Assembly: GCF_003986935.1 (NCBI RefSeq)
Contig: NZ_RJZE01000003.1
Coordinates: 1 to 64,000 of the forward strand
Origin: Paraburkholderia kururiensis JCM 10599 = LMG 19447
GTDB taxonomy: Bacteria; Pseudomonadota; Gammaproteobacteria; Burkholderiales; Burkholderiaceae
Direction of reading: 5' to 3'
Length of the DNA: 64,000 bases
Below the pieces are notes generated by a model. It was given only the letters and a program-made list of their open reading frames with translations. It was not told the origin of the DNA and made no database searches. Below, piece after piece: positions 24,472-33,156 of the stretch (its first letter is position 1; each line of letters starts with the position of its first letter). The translations under genes were made by a program, and so were the position numbers.

Positions 24472-25284
24472 CTATTGCCCCTCAACACGAGGTGCGAGAT
24501 CGAGCCGCACGATCCAGCCTTCCGTTTCGGCATCATGTGCCGGATAGCGCGCGAGCACTGCGGGATCGTGGCCCGGAATCACGTGATCCGGCGAACTGGC
24601 AAGGCGATGCGCGGTCTCGTAGCCTTCGATCATGTCGCCTACGTTGTAGACGACGGGAAACGGCCGCTCCTCCTGCATGTTCGCGTAGAAATGCGAAGCG
24701 TCGGATGCGAGCACCACCCAGCCGCGAGCCGTTTGCACGCGCACGATCTGCAGGCCGTTCGTATGCCCGCCGACCCAGTGCACGGTGAGGCCTGGCGCGA
24801 GTTCCGCGCTACCGTCGTGGAACTTCACGCGCCCAGCGAAAAGGCGCCCTACCATCGACTTCACATCCTCCGGTTCGAACGGATGGCTCAGCGCATGGTG
24901 GCACATGCAGCGGCCCGTGCAGTAGGCCATTTCGCGGTCCTGCACGTGATAGCGTGCACGCGGAAACAGCCCATGATTGCCGGCATGGTCGTAATGCATG
25001 TGCGTGATCACGACATCTTCCACCTCGTCTGCACGAATGCCGATCTTCGCGAGGCCGTGCTCCACGGGGTTCGTGATGGTGCGCCCGCGCTTGTCGGCCA
25101 TCGCCTGATCGAACCCGGTATCCACGATGAACGTGCGTTGCGCGCCCACCACTGCCCACACGAAATAGTCGAGCGGCATGGGCACGTCATGAGAATCGCC
25201 GCCAATGAAGTTATCGCGTGAACGGCGTTCGAAATGCGCGTACTTGACTGCGTAGATGCGGTAGTTCTCGCCCGGTGATTCCAT
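24472..25284 (-). CDS. Metallo-beta-lactamase-fold hydrolase, lactonase-like
   Basis: The 270-residue protein begins MESPGENYRIYAVKYAHFER. It has the zinc motif THMHYDHAGN, a further His in WVGGHTNGL, bridging Asp in LASDASHFY and the last His in VIPGHDPAV. The order and the conserved Tyr near the metal site resemble N-acyl homoserine lactonases (AiiA/AttM type). In a catabolic operon it more probably opens a lactone intermediate of the pathway than destroys a quorum signal, though the latter cannot be excluded. The ATG at 25284 was chosen at the start of the conserved domain. Confidence 0.8.
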   Translation of the reverse strand: MESPGENYRIYAVKYAHFERRSRDNFIGGDSHDVPMPLDYFVWAVVGAQRTFIVDTGFDQAMADKRGRTITNPVEHGLAKIGIRADEVEDVVITHMHYDHAGNHGLFPRARYHVQDREMAYCTGRCMCHHALSHPFEPEDVKSMVGRLFAGRVKFHDGSAELAPGLTVHWVGGHTNGLQIVRVQTARGWVVLASDASHFYANMQEERPFPVVYNVGDMIEGYETAHRLASSPDHVIPGHDPAVLARYPAHDAETEGWIVRLDLAPRVEGQ

Positions 25285-25352
25285 GTCTCGTCCGTCCTTG
25301 CGTTGTTGATGGGTGCCACTGCTCAGGTCGTTGCTCGCGTTGTCGCGAGGCG

Positions 25353-26771
25353 TCATTCGATGGCCGCCGGCGCGCCGCCCGGCCTACCCGTCATTTCCGT
25401 CTCGCTCGTGGGACCGGCAACGTCCGCTGCAATCGACTCCAGCGAGCGTCGTCGCGTTTCAGTGCCGAGCAGACCGACGATCAGTGCCTGCGTCAGCAGC
25501 GTTCCGACAATGAGCGCCAGCACGCCGCCAATGCCGAAGTGCGTGAATGCACCCGCCACCGCGAACGGCACGAAGATGCTGACAGCGCGGCCCGCCGTGT
25601 TGGCAAGGCCCGAACCACGCAGTCGCAATGCGGTTGGAAACAACTCTGGCACGTAGGTGGCAACGCTAAACGACGACAGCACGTAGATGCACGCCGTGAT
25701 GGCAAAGCCGAGTGCCGCAATCGCCGTTGCCGACTGCGCGTACGGATACGCTACGCCGAAGCCCGCGCACACGAGTGAAAACAGCACAATGCCCCATTTG
25801 CGGCCAAGCCGTTCGGCAAGACAGAAGGCGATCAGCGAACCGATGGGACCGCCCGCGAACATCACGGCGGTGAGCCCGAGCGAACTCGAAACACTATGCC
25901 CCTGCTTGACGAGGAACGTTGGAATCCAGCTCACGAACGCATAGTTCACGACGAACAGCGCGACGAGAACCACAACGGCGGTGACGGTTCGCGCGAGCAA
26001 CCGGCGCGAGAACAAGTCACCCATGCGGCTCTCGTGAGAGACCGTGACGATTGCCGTGGCCGTTGCTGCCGCGTGCGTTGCTGCGTGCCCAGACGACGCA
26101 CCGCACTCGGCCTCGATGCGTTCCACGATCCGCTGCGCCTCTTCGGCACGCCCGTGCGTTGCCAGCCAGCGCGGCGATTCGGGCATCGACTTGCGAAGAA
26201 ACCAGACCACGAGCGCGCCACAGCCCGCGATGGCGAACATCCATCGCCAACCATAATGCGGCACGATTAACCAGCCGAGGAACGTCGAGAGAAACAGCGA
26301 CGTGTTGATGATGAGATTGAGGATCGTGCCGAAGCGCCCACGCCATGACGCCGGAATGAACTCGCTGAGCGTGCCGTAGCCAACCACGATCTCCGCGCCC
26401 ATCCCGATTCCCATCACGAGACGGAATGCGATCAGCCAGTAGATGGAAGGCGCAAGCGCGGCGGCAATGGATGCAAATCCGTAGATGCCCAGGTTGAACT
26501 GGTAGCAGAAGCGTCGGCCGAAGCGGTCACCCAGCCAGCCGGAGAGCCACGCGCCCGTCATCATGCCGATGAACGTGACCGAAACGAAGGTGGCGTTCAG
26601 GCGGAGTGTCGATTCGCCGCTGTGAATCATCGCGGCAAGCACGGTGCCCGCAATGTAGATGTCGAACGAATCGAAATACATGCCGGCGGCGATCAGCCCG
26701 AGCAGACGCCAATGGAAACGCGAGAGCGGCAGCCCATCCAGGCGTGCTCCGACACTTGCATCACCGTACAT
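25353..26771 (-). CDS. MFS transporter, first gene of the right catabolic operon
   Basis: The 472-residue protein has 12 predicted helices. Helix 1 has MYFDSFDIYIAGTVLAAMI with acidic residues. The A-motif is GWLGDRFGRRFCYQFNL, and the helix-5 and cytosolic segment IVVGYGTLSEFIPASWRGR resembles aromatic-acid or sugar/organic-acid H+ symporters. A central loop of about 60 residues rich in Ala/Thr/His lies between helices 6 and 7. The ATG at 26771 has GGAGA seven bases upstream. The promoter with a GntR-type site and a 35-base dyad lies about 80-110 bases before it. Confidence 0.87.
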   Translation of the reverse strand: MYGDASVGARLDGLPLSRFHWRLLGLIAAGMYFDSFDIYIAGTVLAAMIHSGESTLRLNATFVSVTFIGMMTGAWLSGWLGDRFGRRFCYQFNLGIYGFASIAAALAPSIYWLIAFRLVMGIGMGAEIVVGYGTLSEFIPASWRGRFGTILNLIINTSLFLSTFLGWLIVPHYGWRWMFAIAGCGALVVWFLRKSMPESPRWLATHGRAEEAQRIVERIEAECGASSGHAATHAAATATAIVTVSHESRMGDLFSRRLLARTVTAVVVLVALFVVNYAFVSWIPTFLVKQGHSVSSSLGLTAVMFAGGPIGSLIAFCLAERLGRKWGIVLFSLVCAGFGVAYPYAQSATAIAALGFAITACIYVLSSFSVATYVPELFPTALRLRGSGLANTAGRAVSIFVPFAVAGAFTHFGIGGVLALIVGTLLTQALIVGLLGTETRRRSLESIAADVAGPTSETEMTGRPGGAPAAIE

Positions 26772-27156
26772 TTGCTGTCTCCGGTTCGTTATGGTCATGG
26801 CGCCGCACGCAGGCAATGACAGACCGGCCAGCGCAAGCATGGGAGAGATTATATTCTTGTCATACAATCCGTCAAGAATATAAGAGGTGGCCGAGCAGTG
26901 AACGATCGCACAAGTCAATGATTGCGGCGCAACGCGGCAAGACCTGCCGTGCAGCGGGTGCGATTGGAGAAAGTTCGGTGAAAGACCGGCGCGGCCGCGC
27001 GCGCCGGCAAGGGAAGGCGGCGATGAACGCCGTGCTGCTGCGCAGCGTGTCGGCAATGCCGGCGTACAAGACGCCGCCGGCGATCTCTGGTGAAAGCCCT
27101 GTGCGGGCCAGTGCAGCCTCGAATGACGAGCCGCTTCGTCGTGAATCAGCCCTCTT
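26772..27156. other. Intergenic region with promoter of the right catabolic operon
   Basis: No convincing gene lies in these 385 bases. The left part carries the operator-like site and 35-base dyad listed separately. The right part is GC-rich and includes a hairpin at 26986-27007 (arms CCGGCGCG and CGCGCCGG, six-base loop) of unknown role. It may lie in the transcript trailing the RraA-like gene. Confidence 0.6.
26849..26883. promoter_or_regulatory. 35-base perfect dyad containing a GntR-type operator
   Basis: Arms TTATATTCTTG (26849-26859) and CAAGAATATAA (26873-26883) are exact inverse complements separated by 13 bases. The spacer and left-arm edge contain TTGTCATACAA at 26857-26867, the same TTGT-N3-ACAA element found at 18573-18583. 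The dyad is AT-rich in a GC-rich setting and lies 78-112 bases before the MFS start. Two overlapping operator types, or a cooperative regulator pair, are possible. Confidence 0.65.
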
Positions 27157-27864
27157 TCAGTGGCCCCCGCGCTTCCAGGCCTCATACCGCGCCTTGTTCT
27201 CCTCGTTCGGAGGATAAAGGCCGGGCAGCGCAGCCCCTGCGTCCACCTGCTGCATGATCCAGCCTTCCAGCCGCTCCTGTTCGGGCGCTGCGGCAACCAT
27301 ATCGTCGACGAACGCTGCGGGAACCACGACTGCGCCGTCCGTATCGACCACAATCAGGTCGTCCGGGAACACCGCTACGCCGCCGCAGGCAACAGGCTCC
27401 TGCCAGCCCACGAAAGTCAGCCCCGCGACGGAAGGCGGCGCAGCAACGCCGCGGCTCCACACCGGCAAACCCGTGCCGAGTACGCCTGCCACGTCGCGCA
27501 CCACACCATCGGTCACCAGCCCCGCCACACCGCGCTTTTGCATGCGCGCACAGAGAATGTCGCCGAATATGCCGGCGTCGGTTACGCCCATCGCATCGAC
27601 CACTGCCACGCAGCCCGACGGCATAGCCTCGATGGCCGCGCGAGTCGAACGCGGCGACGACCACGATTCGGGCGTGGCGAGGTCCTCGCGCGCCGGCACG
27701 AAACGCAACGTGAATGCTCGACCCACAACACGCGGCTGCCCGGCCCGAATCGGCATGGCGCCGCGAATCCATACGTTGCGCAGCCCCTTTTTCAGGAGCA
27801 ACGTAGTCAGCGTCGCGGTGGTCACGCCCGACAACGCATCAAGAATTTTCTGATCAACTGACAT
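27157..27864 (-). CDS. RraA/HMG-aldolase family protein
   Basis: The 235-residue protein begins MSVDQKILDALSGVTTATLT. It has RraA-family features: GRAFTLRFVPAREDLA, VAVVDAMGVTDAGIFGDIL, KRGVAGLVTDGVVRD and FPDDLIVVDTDGAVVVP. The Asp/Arg pair near VTDGVVRD and the Gly-rich GDIL segment form the metal and substrate site in class II 4-hydroxy-4-methyl-2-oxoglutarate/oxaloacetate aldolases. In a catabolic operon an aldolase role giving pyruvate is more likely than RNase E inhibition. A GGAGAG site precedes the ATG. Confidence 0.82.
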   Translation of the reverse strand: MSVDQKILDALSGVTTATLTTLLLKKGLRNVWIRGAMPIRAGQPRVVGRAFTLRFVPAREDLATPESWSSPRSTRAAIEAMPSGCVAVVDAMGVTDAGIFGDILCARMQKRGVAGLVTDGVVRDVAGVLGTGLPVWSRGVAAPPSVAGLTFVGWQEPVACGGVAVFPDDLIVVDTDGAVVVPAAFVDDMVAAAPEQERLEGWIMQQVDAGAALPGLYPPNEENKARYEAWKRGGH

Positions 27865-27914
27865 GAAACGCTCTCCTTCCCCATAACACTTTGGATACCG
27901 AACGAAGCGGCTTT

Positions 27915-28700
27915 TCAGATGCCGGCAATGAGCCCACCGTCCACGCGAATGACGCCGCCCGTCATGTACGAGGCCCGCTCGCTTGCGAGGAACGTGACGA
28001 CGTCCGCATACTCTTTCGGCTCGCCGTAGCGGCCAACGGGAATAGACGACGTGCTCTCGGCGGCCACGGCCTCGACGGTTCGCCCTTCGCGCCCGGCTTT
28101 CGCTTCGTCGAGAAAGCGGATGCGGTCCGTCGCCACACGTCCGGGCACCACGATGTTGGCCGTTATGCCGTCGCGCGCGACCTCGCGCGCCAGTGTCTTC
28201 GACCAGCCAACGAGCGAGAGCCGCAGCGCGTTCGACATCGCAAGATTCGGAATGGGCGCGACCACGCCGGAAGAGGCGCTCGTAATCACGCGCCCCCATT
28301 TGCGGGCACGCATGCCGGGCAGCACGCGGTCGGTAATCGCAATGACGGACAGCACCATCGAGCCGAAATACTTTTGCCACGCCTCGGCGGGTTGCCCCGA
28401 GGCCGGTGTTGGCGGGGGCCCGCCCGTGTTGTTGACGAGCACGTCCACTCCGCCGAATTCCGCTTCGATCGTCGCAACGTGCCGCTCGATCGCGGCCAGG
28501 TCGCCAAGGTCCCATTGCAGAGAGAGCGTGCGAGCCCCGGCTGCCTCGACTTCTTGCGCCGCGCGCTTCAGCGCGGTTTCGTCGACATCCGCGAGCACGA
28601 CGTTCGCTCCCTCGTGCGCGAGCGACAACGCAATTGCCCGACCCAATCCACCGCCGCCGCCCAACACCAGCGCAGTCTTGTTACGCAAACCCAGATCCAT
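27915..28700 (-). CDS. Atypical SDR-family oxidoreductase lacking the YxxxK motif
   Basis: The 261-residue protein has a glycine-rich cofactor motif (LVLGGGGGLGRA, about 11-22), VLADVDE after the second strand, and NNTGGPPP where classical SDRs have NNAG. In the active-site region it reads SASSGVVAPIPNLAMSNALR: the Ser is kept, but the usual Tyr-x-x-x-Lys is replaced by Leu/Ala-Met-Ser-Asn. SDRs with an 'ALSNALR' type segment are a recognised divergent group. Catalysis, if any, must use another mechanism. It lies between the RraA-like and MFS genes and is co-directional with both. Confidence 0.82.
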   Translation of the reverse strand: MDLGLRNKTALVLGGGGGLGRAIALSLAHEGANVVLADVDETALKRAAQEVEAAGARTLSLQWDLGDLAAIERHVATIEAEFGGVDVLVNNTGGPPPTPASGQPAEAWQKYFGSMVLSVIAITDRVLPGMRARKWGRVITSASSGVVAPIPNLAMSNALRLSLVGWSKTLAREVARDGITANIVVPGRVATDRIRFLDEAKAGREGRTVEAVAAESTSSIPVGRYGEPKEYADVVTFLASERASYMTGGVIRVDGGLIAGI

Positions 28701-28768
28701 TCCATTCCCCCGGCCGCCTGGCCACCAGACTTTCACCCATGCGCACGACGTATCTTCCCGCGCGCCCT

Positions 28769-30055
28769 TTACATCGCAGCGCCTGACGTCACGGGACGCA
28801 TGCCGCCGCGGCTGCGCACCACAAACGTCATCGCCAGCACGCCGATCAGGTCGATCGTCGCGCCCAACGCGAATCCACTGCTGTAGCCGCCGAAATGTTC
28901 CACTGCGATCCCGGTGAGCGTGGGTCCGACAATGCCCGAAATGTTGGCGATCAGATGGACGAAGCCACTGACCGCGCCAAGATGCGTGCCGGGCACGAGT
29001 TCGTGAACCACCGCCCATACGGCCTGCGATGAAGCAGTCAGGAACAGCACGGCGAGTGCGACCAGCGATACGGCGGGCGCGGTCGAGGTGACGAAACTGA
29101 CCGCCAGCATCGCGAGTCCCGACAAGGCCAGCGGCACGACGGCTGCGAGCTTGCGCGCGAGCAGCTTGTTCGCCATGCGCTTGAACAACAGGTCGGCAGC
29201 AAGACCGCCGCCAAAGTAGCCGATGGCGCCGCACGCCCAGGGAATGGCGGTCATCAGGCTCATCTGCGTGAGGTTCAGATGAAGCGCGCTCGTGAAGTAG
29301 CTGGGCAGCCACGAAATGAAAATGAACAACGTGTAGTTGACGGCAAAAAGACCGACGCCCAGCGCAAGCGTGCTCGGACGCAGCAGATACGCGCGCAGCG
29401 CCATCCCTTCTTCGCTTGCCTCGTGTGCCTGCACGGTCTTGCGGCTGCGTTCGATCAGTTCGCGTTCCTGATCACCCACATGGCGATTCTGTGCCGGCGT
29501 GTCGGTCACCCAAATCCGCCAGACAGCAATCCACACGAAGCCAAGCACGGCTACCACCACAAACGAAACGCGCCAGCCGAACGCGACGGCCACGAGCCCA
29601 ACCAGTGGCCCGGCCAGCGCATTGCCGAAGGTCTGGCCCGAAAACGTGAAGCCGATCATCGTTGCAGTCTCGTCGCGCGGGAACCAGTTTGTGATGGCGC
29701 GATTCGTGGTGGAGTTCATGGGGCCTTCGCCGAAACCGAACAGCGACCGCAGGACGAACATCGATGCGAAACCGGTGGCAGCGGCCGTGAGGCCGCAGAG
29801 CAGCGACCACACGCCCATTGCCCACGAAAAGACGCGCGTCGGCCCGAACCGGTCAGCCAGATGCCCGCCGACGAATGAAAAGATTGAATAGCCTACGAAG
29901 AAGCTGCTGAATATCACGCCGAGTTGCGACGGTGAAAGACTCAGTTCCTTGCTGATGACGGGCGCGACAACACCAAGCGCCGCGCGATCCATGTAATTGA
30001 TCATGCCGGCGGCGAACAGTAAGCCCGCCACGGTGAATCGATACCTGCCGCGCAT
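28769..30055 (-). CDS. MFS transporter, anion:cation symporter (ACS)-like
   Basis: The 428-residue protein begins MRGRYRFTVAGLLFAAGMIN, followed by YMDRAALGVVAPVISKELSL. The N-Y-x-D-R motif in helix 1 is characteristic of ACS-family sugar-acid permeases (galactonate, glucarate, hexuronate). The A-motif is GGHLADRFGPTRVFSWAMGVW, and RSLFGFGEGPMNSTTNRAI matches the helix-4 and helix-5 region of that family. The ATG at 30055 has GGAG upstream; another at 30067 lacks a ribosome site. It fits import of the uronate or aldonate degraded by the nearby genes. Confidence 0.87.
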   Translation of the reverse strand: MRGRYRFTVAGLLFAAGMINYMDRAALGVVAPVISKELSLSPSQLGVIFSSFFVGYSIFSFVGGHLADRFGPTRVFSWAMGVWSLLCGLTAAATGFASMFVLRSLFGFGEGPMNSTTNRAITNWFPRDETATMIGFTFSGQTFGNALAGPLVGLVAVAFGWRVSFVVVAVLGFVWIAVWRIWVTDTPAQNRHVGDQERELIERSRKTVQAHEASEEGMALRAYLLRPSTLALGVGLFAVNYTLFIFISWLPSYFTSALHLNLTQMSLMTAIPWACGAIGYFGGGLAADLLFKRMANKLLARKLAAVVPLALSGLAMLAVSFVTSTAPAVSLVALAVLFLTASSQAVWAVVHELVPGTHLGAVSGFVHLIANISGIVGPTLTGIAVEHFGGYSSGFALGATIDLIGVLAMTFVVRSRGGMRPVTSGAAM

Positions 30056-30153
30056 CTGCGTCTCCATTTAATTTGGTTTACTGAATAATTAAAGCAATCT
30101 GACAGACTCGAAAAACGCGCCACGCTTCATACCCGTACTAAACGCCGAACGGC

Positions 30154-31155
30154 TCAAGCGGCCGGAGTACGCGCACGCCGAACCTCGAGTGCCTCCGGGT
30201 TGACGGTCGTTGCCACGGGTTCTCCGGCGAGCGCCGCAATCAGATTGCGCGCCGCCTGCCGCGCCATGGCCGCGCGTGTTGCATGGGTTGCCGAGCCAAT
30301 GTGCGGAAGCGCGACAACGTTGGGAAGCGTGTAGAGCGGTGAGCCGGCCGGCAGCGGTTCGCGCTCGAATACGTCGAGCCCCGCGCCGCGGATCGTGCCG
30401 TTCTGCAGCGCAGCGACAAGCGCGGACTCGTCCACTACGAGTCCACGCGAACCATTGATCAGGATTGCATCCCGTTTCATCAAGCCAAGCTCGCGCTCAC
30501 CGATGAGGTGATGCGTCTCGGGCGAAAGCGGCACCATGAGGCAAACAAAGTCGGATTCGGCAAGAAGCGCGTCCAGCGTCCGGCGTTGCGCGCCATAAGC
30601 CGACTCGGCGACCGGATGCGGCGTTCGCTTCGTATAGAGGACACGCATGCCGAAACCTAGCGCGGCCCGGCGCGCCACAGCCTCGCCGATACGTCCCAGA
30701 CCGACGATGCCAAGCGTGCGGCCATGAACGTCCACGCCGAAATAGCGTTCTTCCACCTGAGCGCGCCACGCCCCGCTCGACGCCCAGTTCGCCAGTTCCA
30801 CGACCCGTCGCGCGCTTGCCAGCAGCAGCGCAAACACGAGGTCGGCGGTGGTTTCGGTGACTTCGTCCGGCGTGTTGGTGAGCACGATGCCGCGCTGCGT
30901 GAGTGCGGCCACGTCGAAAGCGTCGTAGCCGGCGGAGATGGTCGAGGCCACTTCCAGCCGCGGGGCCGCCTCCAGCAGCGCCGCCCCGATCTTGAGCGTG
31001 TTGCCCATGATGCCGTGCGCGCTGCCCAGCGCCTCGACGAATCGCGTGCGGTTGGCGTTGTCGACGTCGTCGAAGGCCGTCACGTCGAACTCTCGACGCA
31101 GGCTTTGCACGACGTCTTCGGGCACCTTCCTGTACAGCACCACATGCTTCTTCAC
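30154..31155 (-). CDS. D-2-hydroxyacid dehydrogenase (2-ketogluconate / glyoxylate reductase type)
   Basis: The 333-residue protein starts at a GTG (31155) with GGAGAG upstream; the longer frame that begins further upstream has no ribosome site. The dinucleotide motif is GIVGLGRIGEAVARR, with MVPLSPETHHLIGE. The catalytic triad is visible as Arg in NGSRGLVVDE, Glu in GLDVFEREPLP and His in ALPHIGSATH. These enzymes reduce 2-keto acids such as 2-ketogluconate, hydroxypyruvate or glyoxylate. It is transcribed divergently from the IlvD/Edd dehydratase gene, 120 bases apart. Confidence 0.88.
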   Translation of the reverse strand: MKKHVVLYRKVPEDVVQSLRREFDVTAFDDVDNANRTRFVEALGSAHGIMGNTLKIGAALLEAAPRLEVASTISAGYDAFDVAALTQRGIVLTNTPDEVTETTADLVFALLLASARRVVELANWASSGAWRAQVEERYFGVDVHGRTLGIVGLGRIGEAVARRAALGFGMRVLYTKRTPHPVAESAYGAQRRTLDALLAESDFVCLMVPLSPETHHLIGERELGLMKRDAILINGSRGLVVDESALVAALQNGTIRGAGLDVFEREPLPAGSPLYTLPNVVALPHIGSATHATRAAMARQAARNLIAALAGEPVATTVNPEALEVRRARTPAA

Positions 31156-31214
31156 ATGACTCTCCAGGCTCGCTGCGCACGGTGGCGCCACACGCCAGCA
31201 CGTTGACTTGCGGC

Positions 31215-31259
31215 CCACTATAAAAGTGGATAAGATCGTCGTCAAGAATTATTGATAAT
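31215..31259. promoter_or_regulatory. Divergent promoter region with two inverted repeats
   Basis: Between the GTG of the D-2-hydroxyacid dehydrogenase and the ATG of the dehydratase lie two dyads: CCACT-ATAAA-AGTGG (31215-31229) and ATTAT-TG-ATAAT (31248-31259). The segment is AT-rich and short, so regulators bound here would control both genes. Candidate regulators are the GntR protein at 33157-33894 or the LysR protein at 36192-37145. Confidence 0.5.
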
Positions 31260-31274
31260 CCTATCGATGACATT

Positions 31275-33014
31275 ATGGACAAGAAATCAGAGAAGCAGGG
31301 ACTGAGGAAAGGGCTGACGAACTACGGCGACGAAGGCTTCTCGCTGTTTCTGCGCAAGGCCTTCATCAAGGGCGCGGGCTATACCGACGACGCGCTTTCG
31401 CGCCCCATCGTCGGCATCGCGAATACGGGCAGCGGTTACAACCCGTGCCACGGCAACGCGCCGCAATTGATCGAGGCCGTGAAACGAGGCGTGATGCTGG
31501 CGGGCGGGCTGCCTGTCGATTTCCCGACCATCTCGATAGGCGAGAGCTTTTCGCACCCCACGAGCATGTATCTGCGCAATCTGATGTCGATGGACACGGA
31601 AGAGATGATCCGCGCGCAGCCCATGGATGCGATCGTGCTGATCGGCGGTTGCGACAAGACCGTGCCCGCCCAGTTGATGGGTGCGGCCGTGGCCGGCGTG
31701 CCGGCCATCCAGCTCGTCACGGGCGCGATGCTGACCGGCTCGCATCGCGGCCAACGCGTGGGCGCATGCACCGACTGCCGGCGCTTCTGGGCCAGTTTTC
31801 GCGGGCAGGAAATCGACGCACATGAAATCGACGAGGTGAACAGCCAGCTTGTCGCAACCGTGGGCACCTGCTCGGTCATGGGTACGGCAAGCACGATGGC
31901 CTGCATCGCCGAAGCGCTAGGCATCATGCTGCCGGGCGGCGCGAGCGCGCCGGCGGTAACGGCCGATCGCATCCGCATTGCCGAACGCACGGGCGCAACG
32001 GCGGTCGCGATGATCGAACAGAAACTCACGCCCGAACGCATCCTGACGCCCGAAGCGTTTGAAAACGCGCTGCGCGTACTGCTCGCGATTGGCGGCTCGA
32101 CCAACGGCATCATTCATCTCACCGCCATCGCCGGGCGGCTTGGCGTGGAGATCGACCTGAACGAAATGGACCGCATGGCGCGCGAGACGCCCGTGCTCGT
32201 CGACCTGAAGCCTTCCGGCAAGCACTACATGGAAGATCTGCACAAGGCCGGCGGTCTCACTACTGTGCTGCGCGAACTGCGGCCGTTGCTGCACCTCGAC
32301 ACGTTGACGGTGACGGGCCGCACGCTCGGCGAAGAACTCGACGCTGCGCCCGCAAGCTTCCCGCAGGACGTGGTGCGCCCGCTTCACCAGCCGATCTTTC
32401 CGCAGGGCGGTGTGGCGGTGCTGCGCGGCAATCTCGCTCCGGGTGGCGCAATCATCAAGCAGTCCGCAGCGAATCGCGAGTTGATGGAGCACGAAGCACG
32501 CGCCGTCGTGTTCGAAAACGCAGAAGACCTGGCGCGCCGCATCGACGATCCCGAACTCGACGTCGAGGCAGACGACGTGCTCGTTCTCAAGAACATCGGG
32601 CCTATCGGCGCGCCGGGTATGCCCGAAGCCGGCTATATCCCGATTCCGAAGAAGCTCGCCACGCTGGGTGTGAAAGACATGGTGCGCATCTCGGACGGCC
32701 GCATGAGCGGCACCGCGGCGGGCACCATCGTGCTGCACGTGACGCCCGAGTCCGCAATCGGCGGGCCGCTCGCACTCGTGCGCAGCGGGGACCGCATTCG
32801 CCTGAGCGTTGCGAATCGCTCGATCGACGTGCTCGTCAGCGACGAAGAGCTTCGGCGGCGTGCCGCGGAGCAGCCGCCGTATGCGGCGGCGTCGCAGGAG
32901 CGCGGTTATCGCAAGCTGTTCCTCTCGTCGATCACGCAGGCCGACAAGGGGTGCGACTTCGACTTTCTCGCGGCGACGGAAATGACCGTCAAGGTTCCGC
33001 GCCCGCGTGGTTGA
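31275..33014 (+). CDS. IlvD/Edd family sugar-acid dehydratase
   Basis: The 579-residue protein has the IlvD/Edd fold. The three iron-sulfur cysteine regions read NTGSGYNPCHGN, LIGGCDKTVPAQ and TVGTCSVMGTASTM, and the C-terminal domain has SDGRMSGTAAGTIVLHVTPE. Length and the FLRKAFIKGAGYTDDALSRP start match pentonate/aldonate dehydratases (for example L-arabonate dehydratase) better than dihydroxyacid dehydratase of branched amino acid synthesis. It removes water from an aldonic acid to give a 2-keto-3-deoxy acid. The neighbouring lactonase and DapA-like enzyme fit as the steps before and after it. Confidence 0.87.
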   Translation: MDKKSEKQGLRKGLTNYGDEGFSLFLRKAFIKGAGYTDDALSRPIVGIANTGSGYNPCHGNAPQLIEAVKRGVMLAGGLPVDFPTISIGESFSHPTSMYLRNLMSMDTEEMIRAQPMDAIVLIGGCDKTVPAQLMGAAVAGVPAIQLVTGAMLTGSHRGQRVGACTDCRRFWASFRGQEIDAHEIDEVNSQLVATVGTCSVMGTASTMACIAEALGIMLPGGASAPAVTADRIRIAERTGATAVAMIEQKLTPERILTPEAFENALRVLLAIGGSTNGIIHLTAIAGRLGVEIDLNEMDRMARETPVLVDLKPSGKHYMEDLHKAGGLTTVLRELRPLLHLDTLTVTGRTLGEELDAAPASFPQDVVRPLHQPIFPQGGVAVLRGNLAPGGAIIKQSAANRELMEHEARAVVFENAEDLARRIDDPELDVEADDVLVLKNIGPIGAPGMPEAGYIPIPKKLATLGVKDMVRISDGRMSGTAAGTIVLHVTPESAIGGPLALVRSGDRIRLSVANRSIDVLVSDEELRRRAAEQPPYAAASQERGYRKLFLSSITQADKGCDFDFLAATEMTVKVPRPRG

Positions 33015-33124
33015 CCGCGAGATGAGACAGGTGCTTTCCCGCATCGCCCGCAACTGGCCGCGAGGTGCGTCGCGCACGAGGATTTGCAGGCAGAATTGTC
33101 TATATACTGCTGGCCTCCTTCGAG

Positions 33125-33138
33125 GTAACCCGGGTTAC
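33125..33138. promoter_or_regulatory. 14-base perfect palindrome upstream of the GntR gene
   Basis: GTAACCCGGGTTAC is a perfect palindrome located 19 bases before the chosen ATG of the GntR regulator, overlapping or just after a TATATACTG promoter-like stretch. That is a natural position for autoregulation. No second copy was seen in the window. Confidence 0.5.
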
Positions 33139-33156
33139 GTTCCTTTCCCCGTCGAT

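Noticed and set aside
24472..25284. MBL-fold hydrolase as a dedicated quorum-quenching lactonase
   Set aside because: The zinc motifs fit, but the setting inside a catabolic operon favours a pathway lactone; nothing in the sequence points to acyl-homoserine lactone.
26606..27217. A plus-strand frame crossing the intergenic region before the MFS gene
   Set aside because: It overlaps the start of the MFS gene on the other strand, covers the operator dyad, and has no domain or good start.
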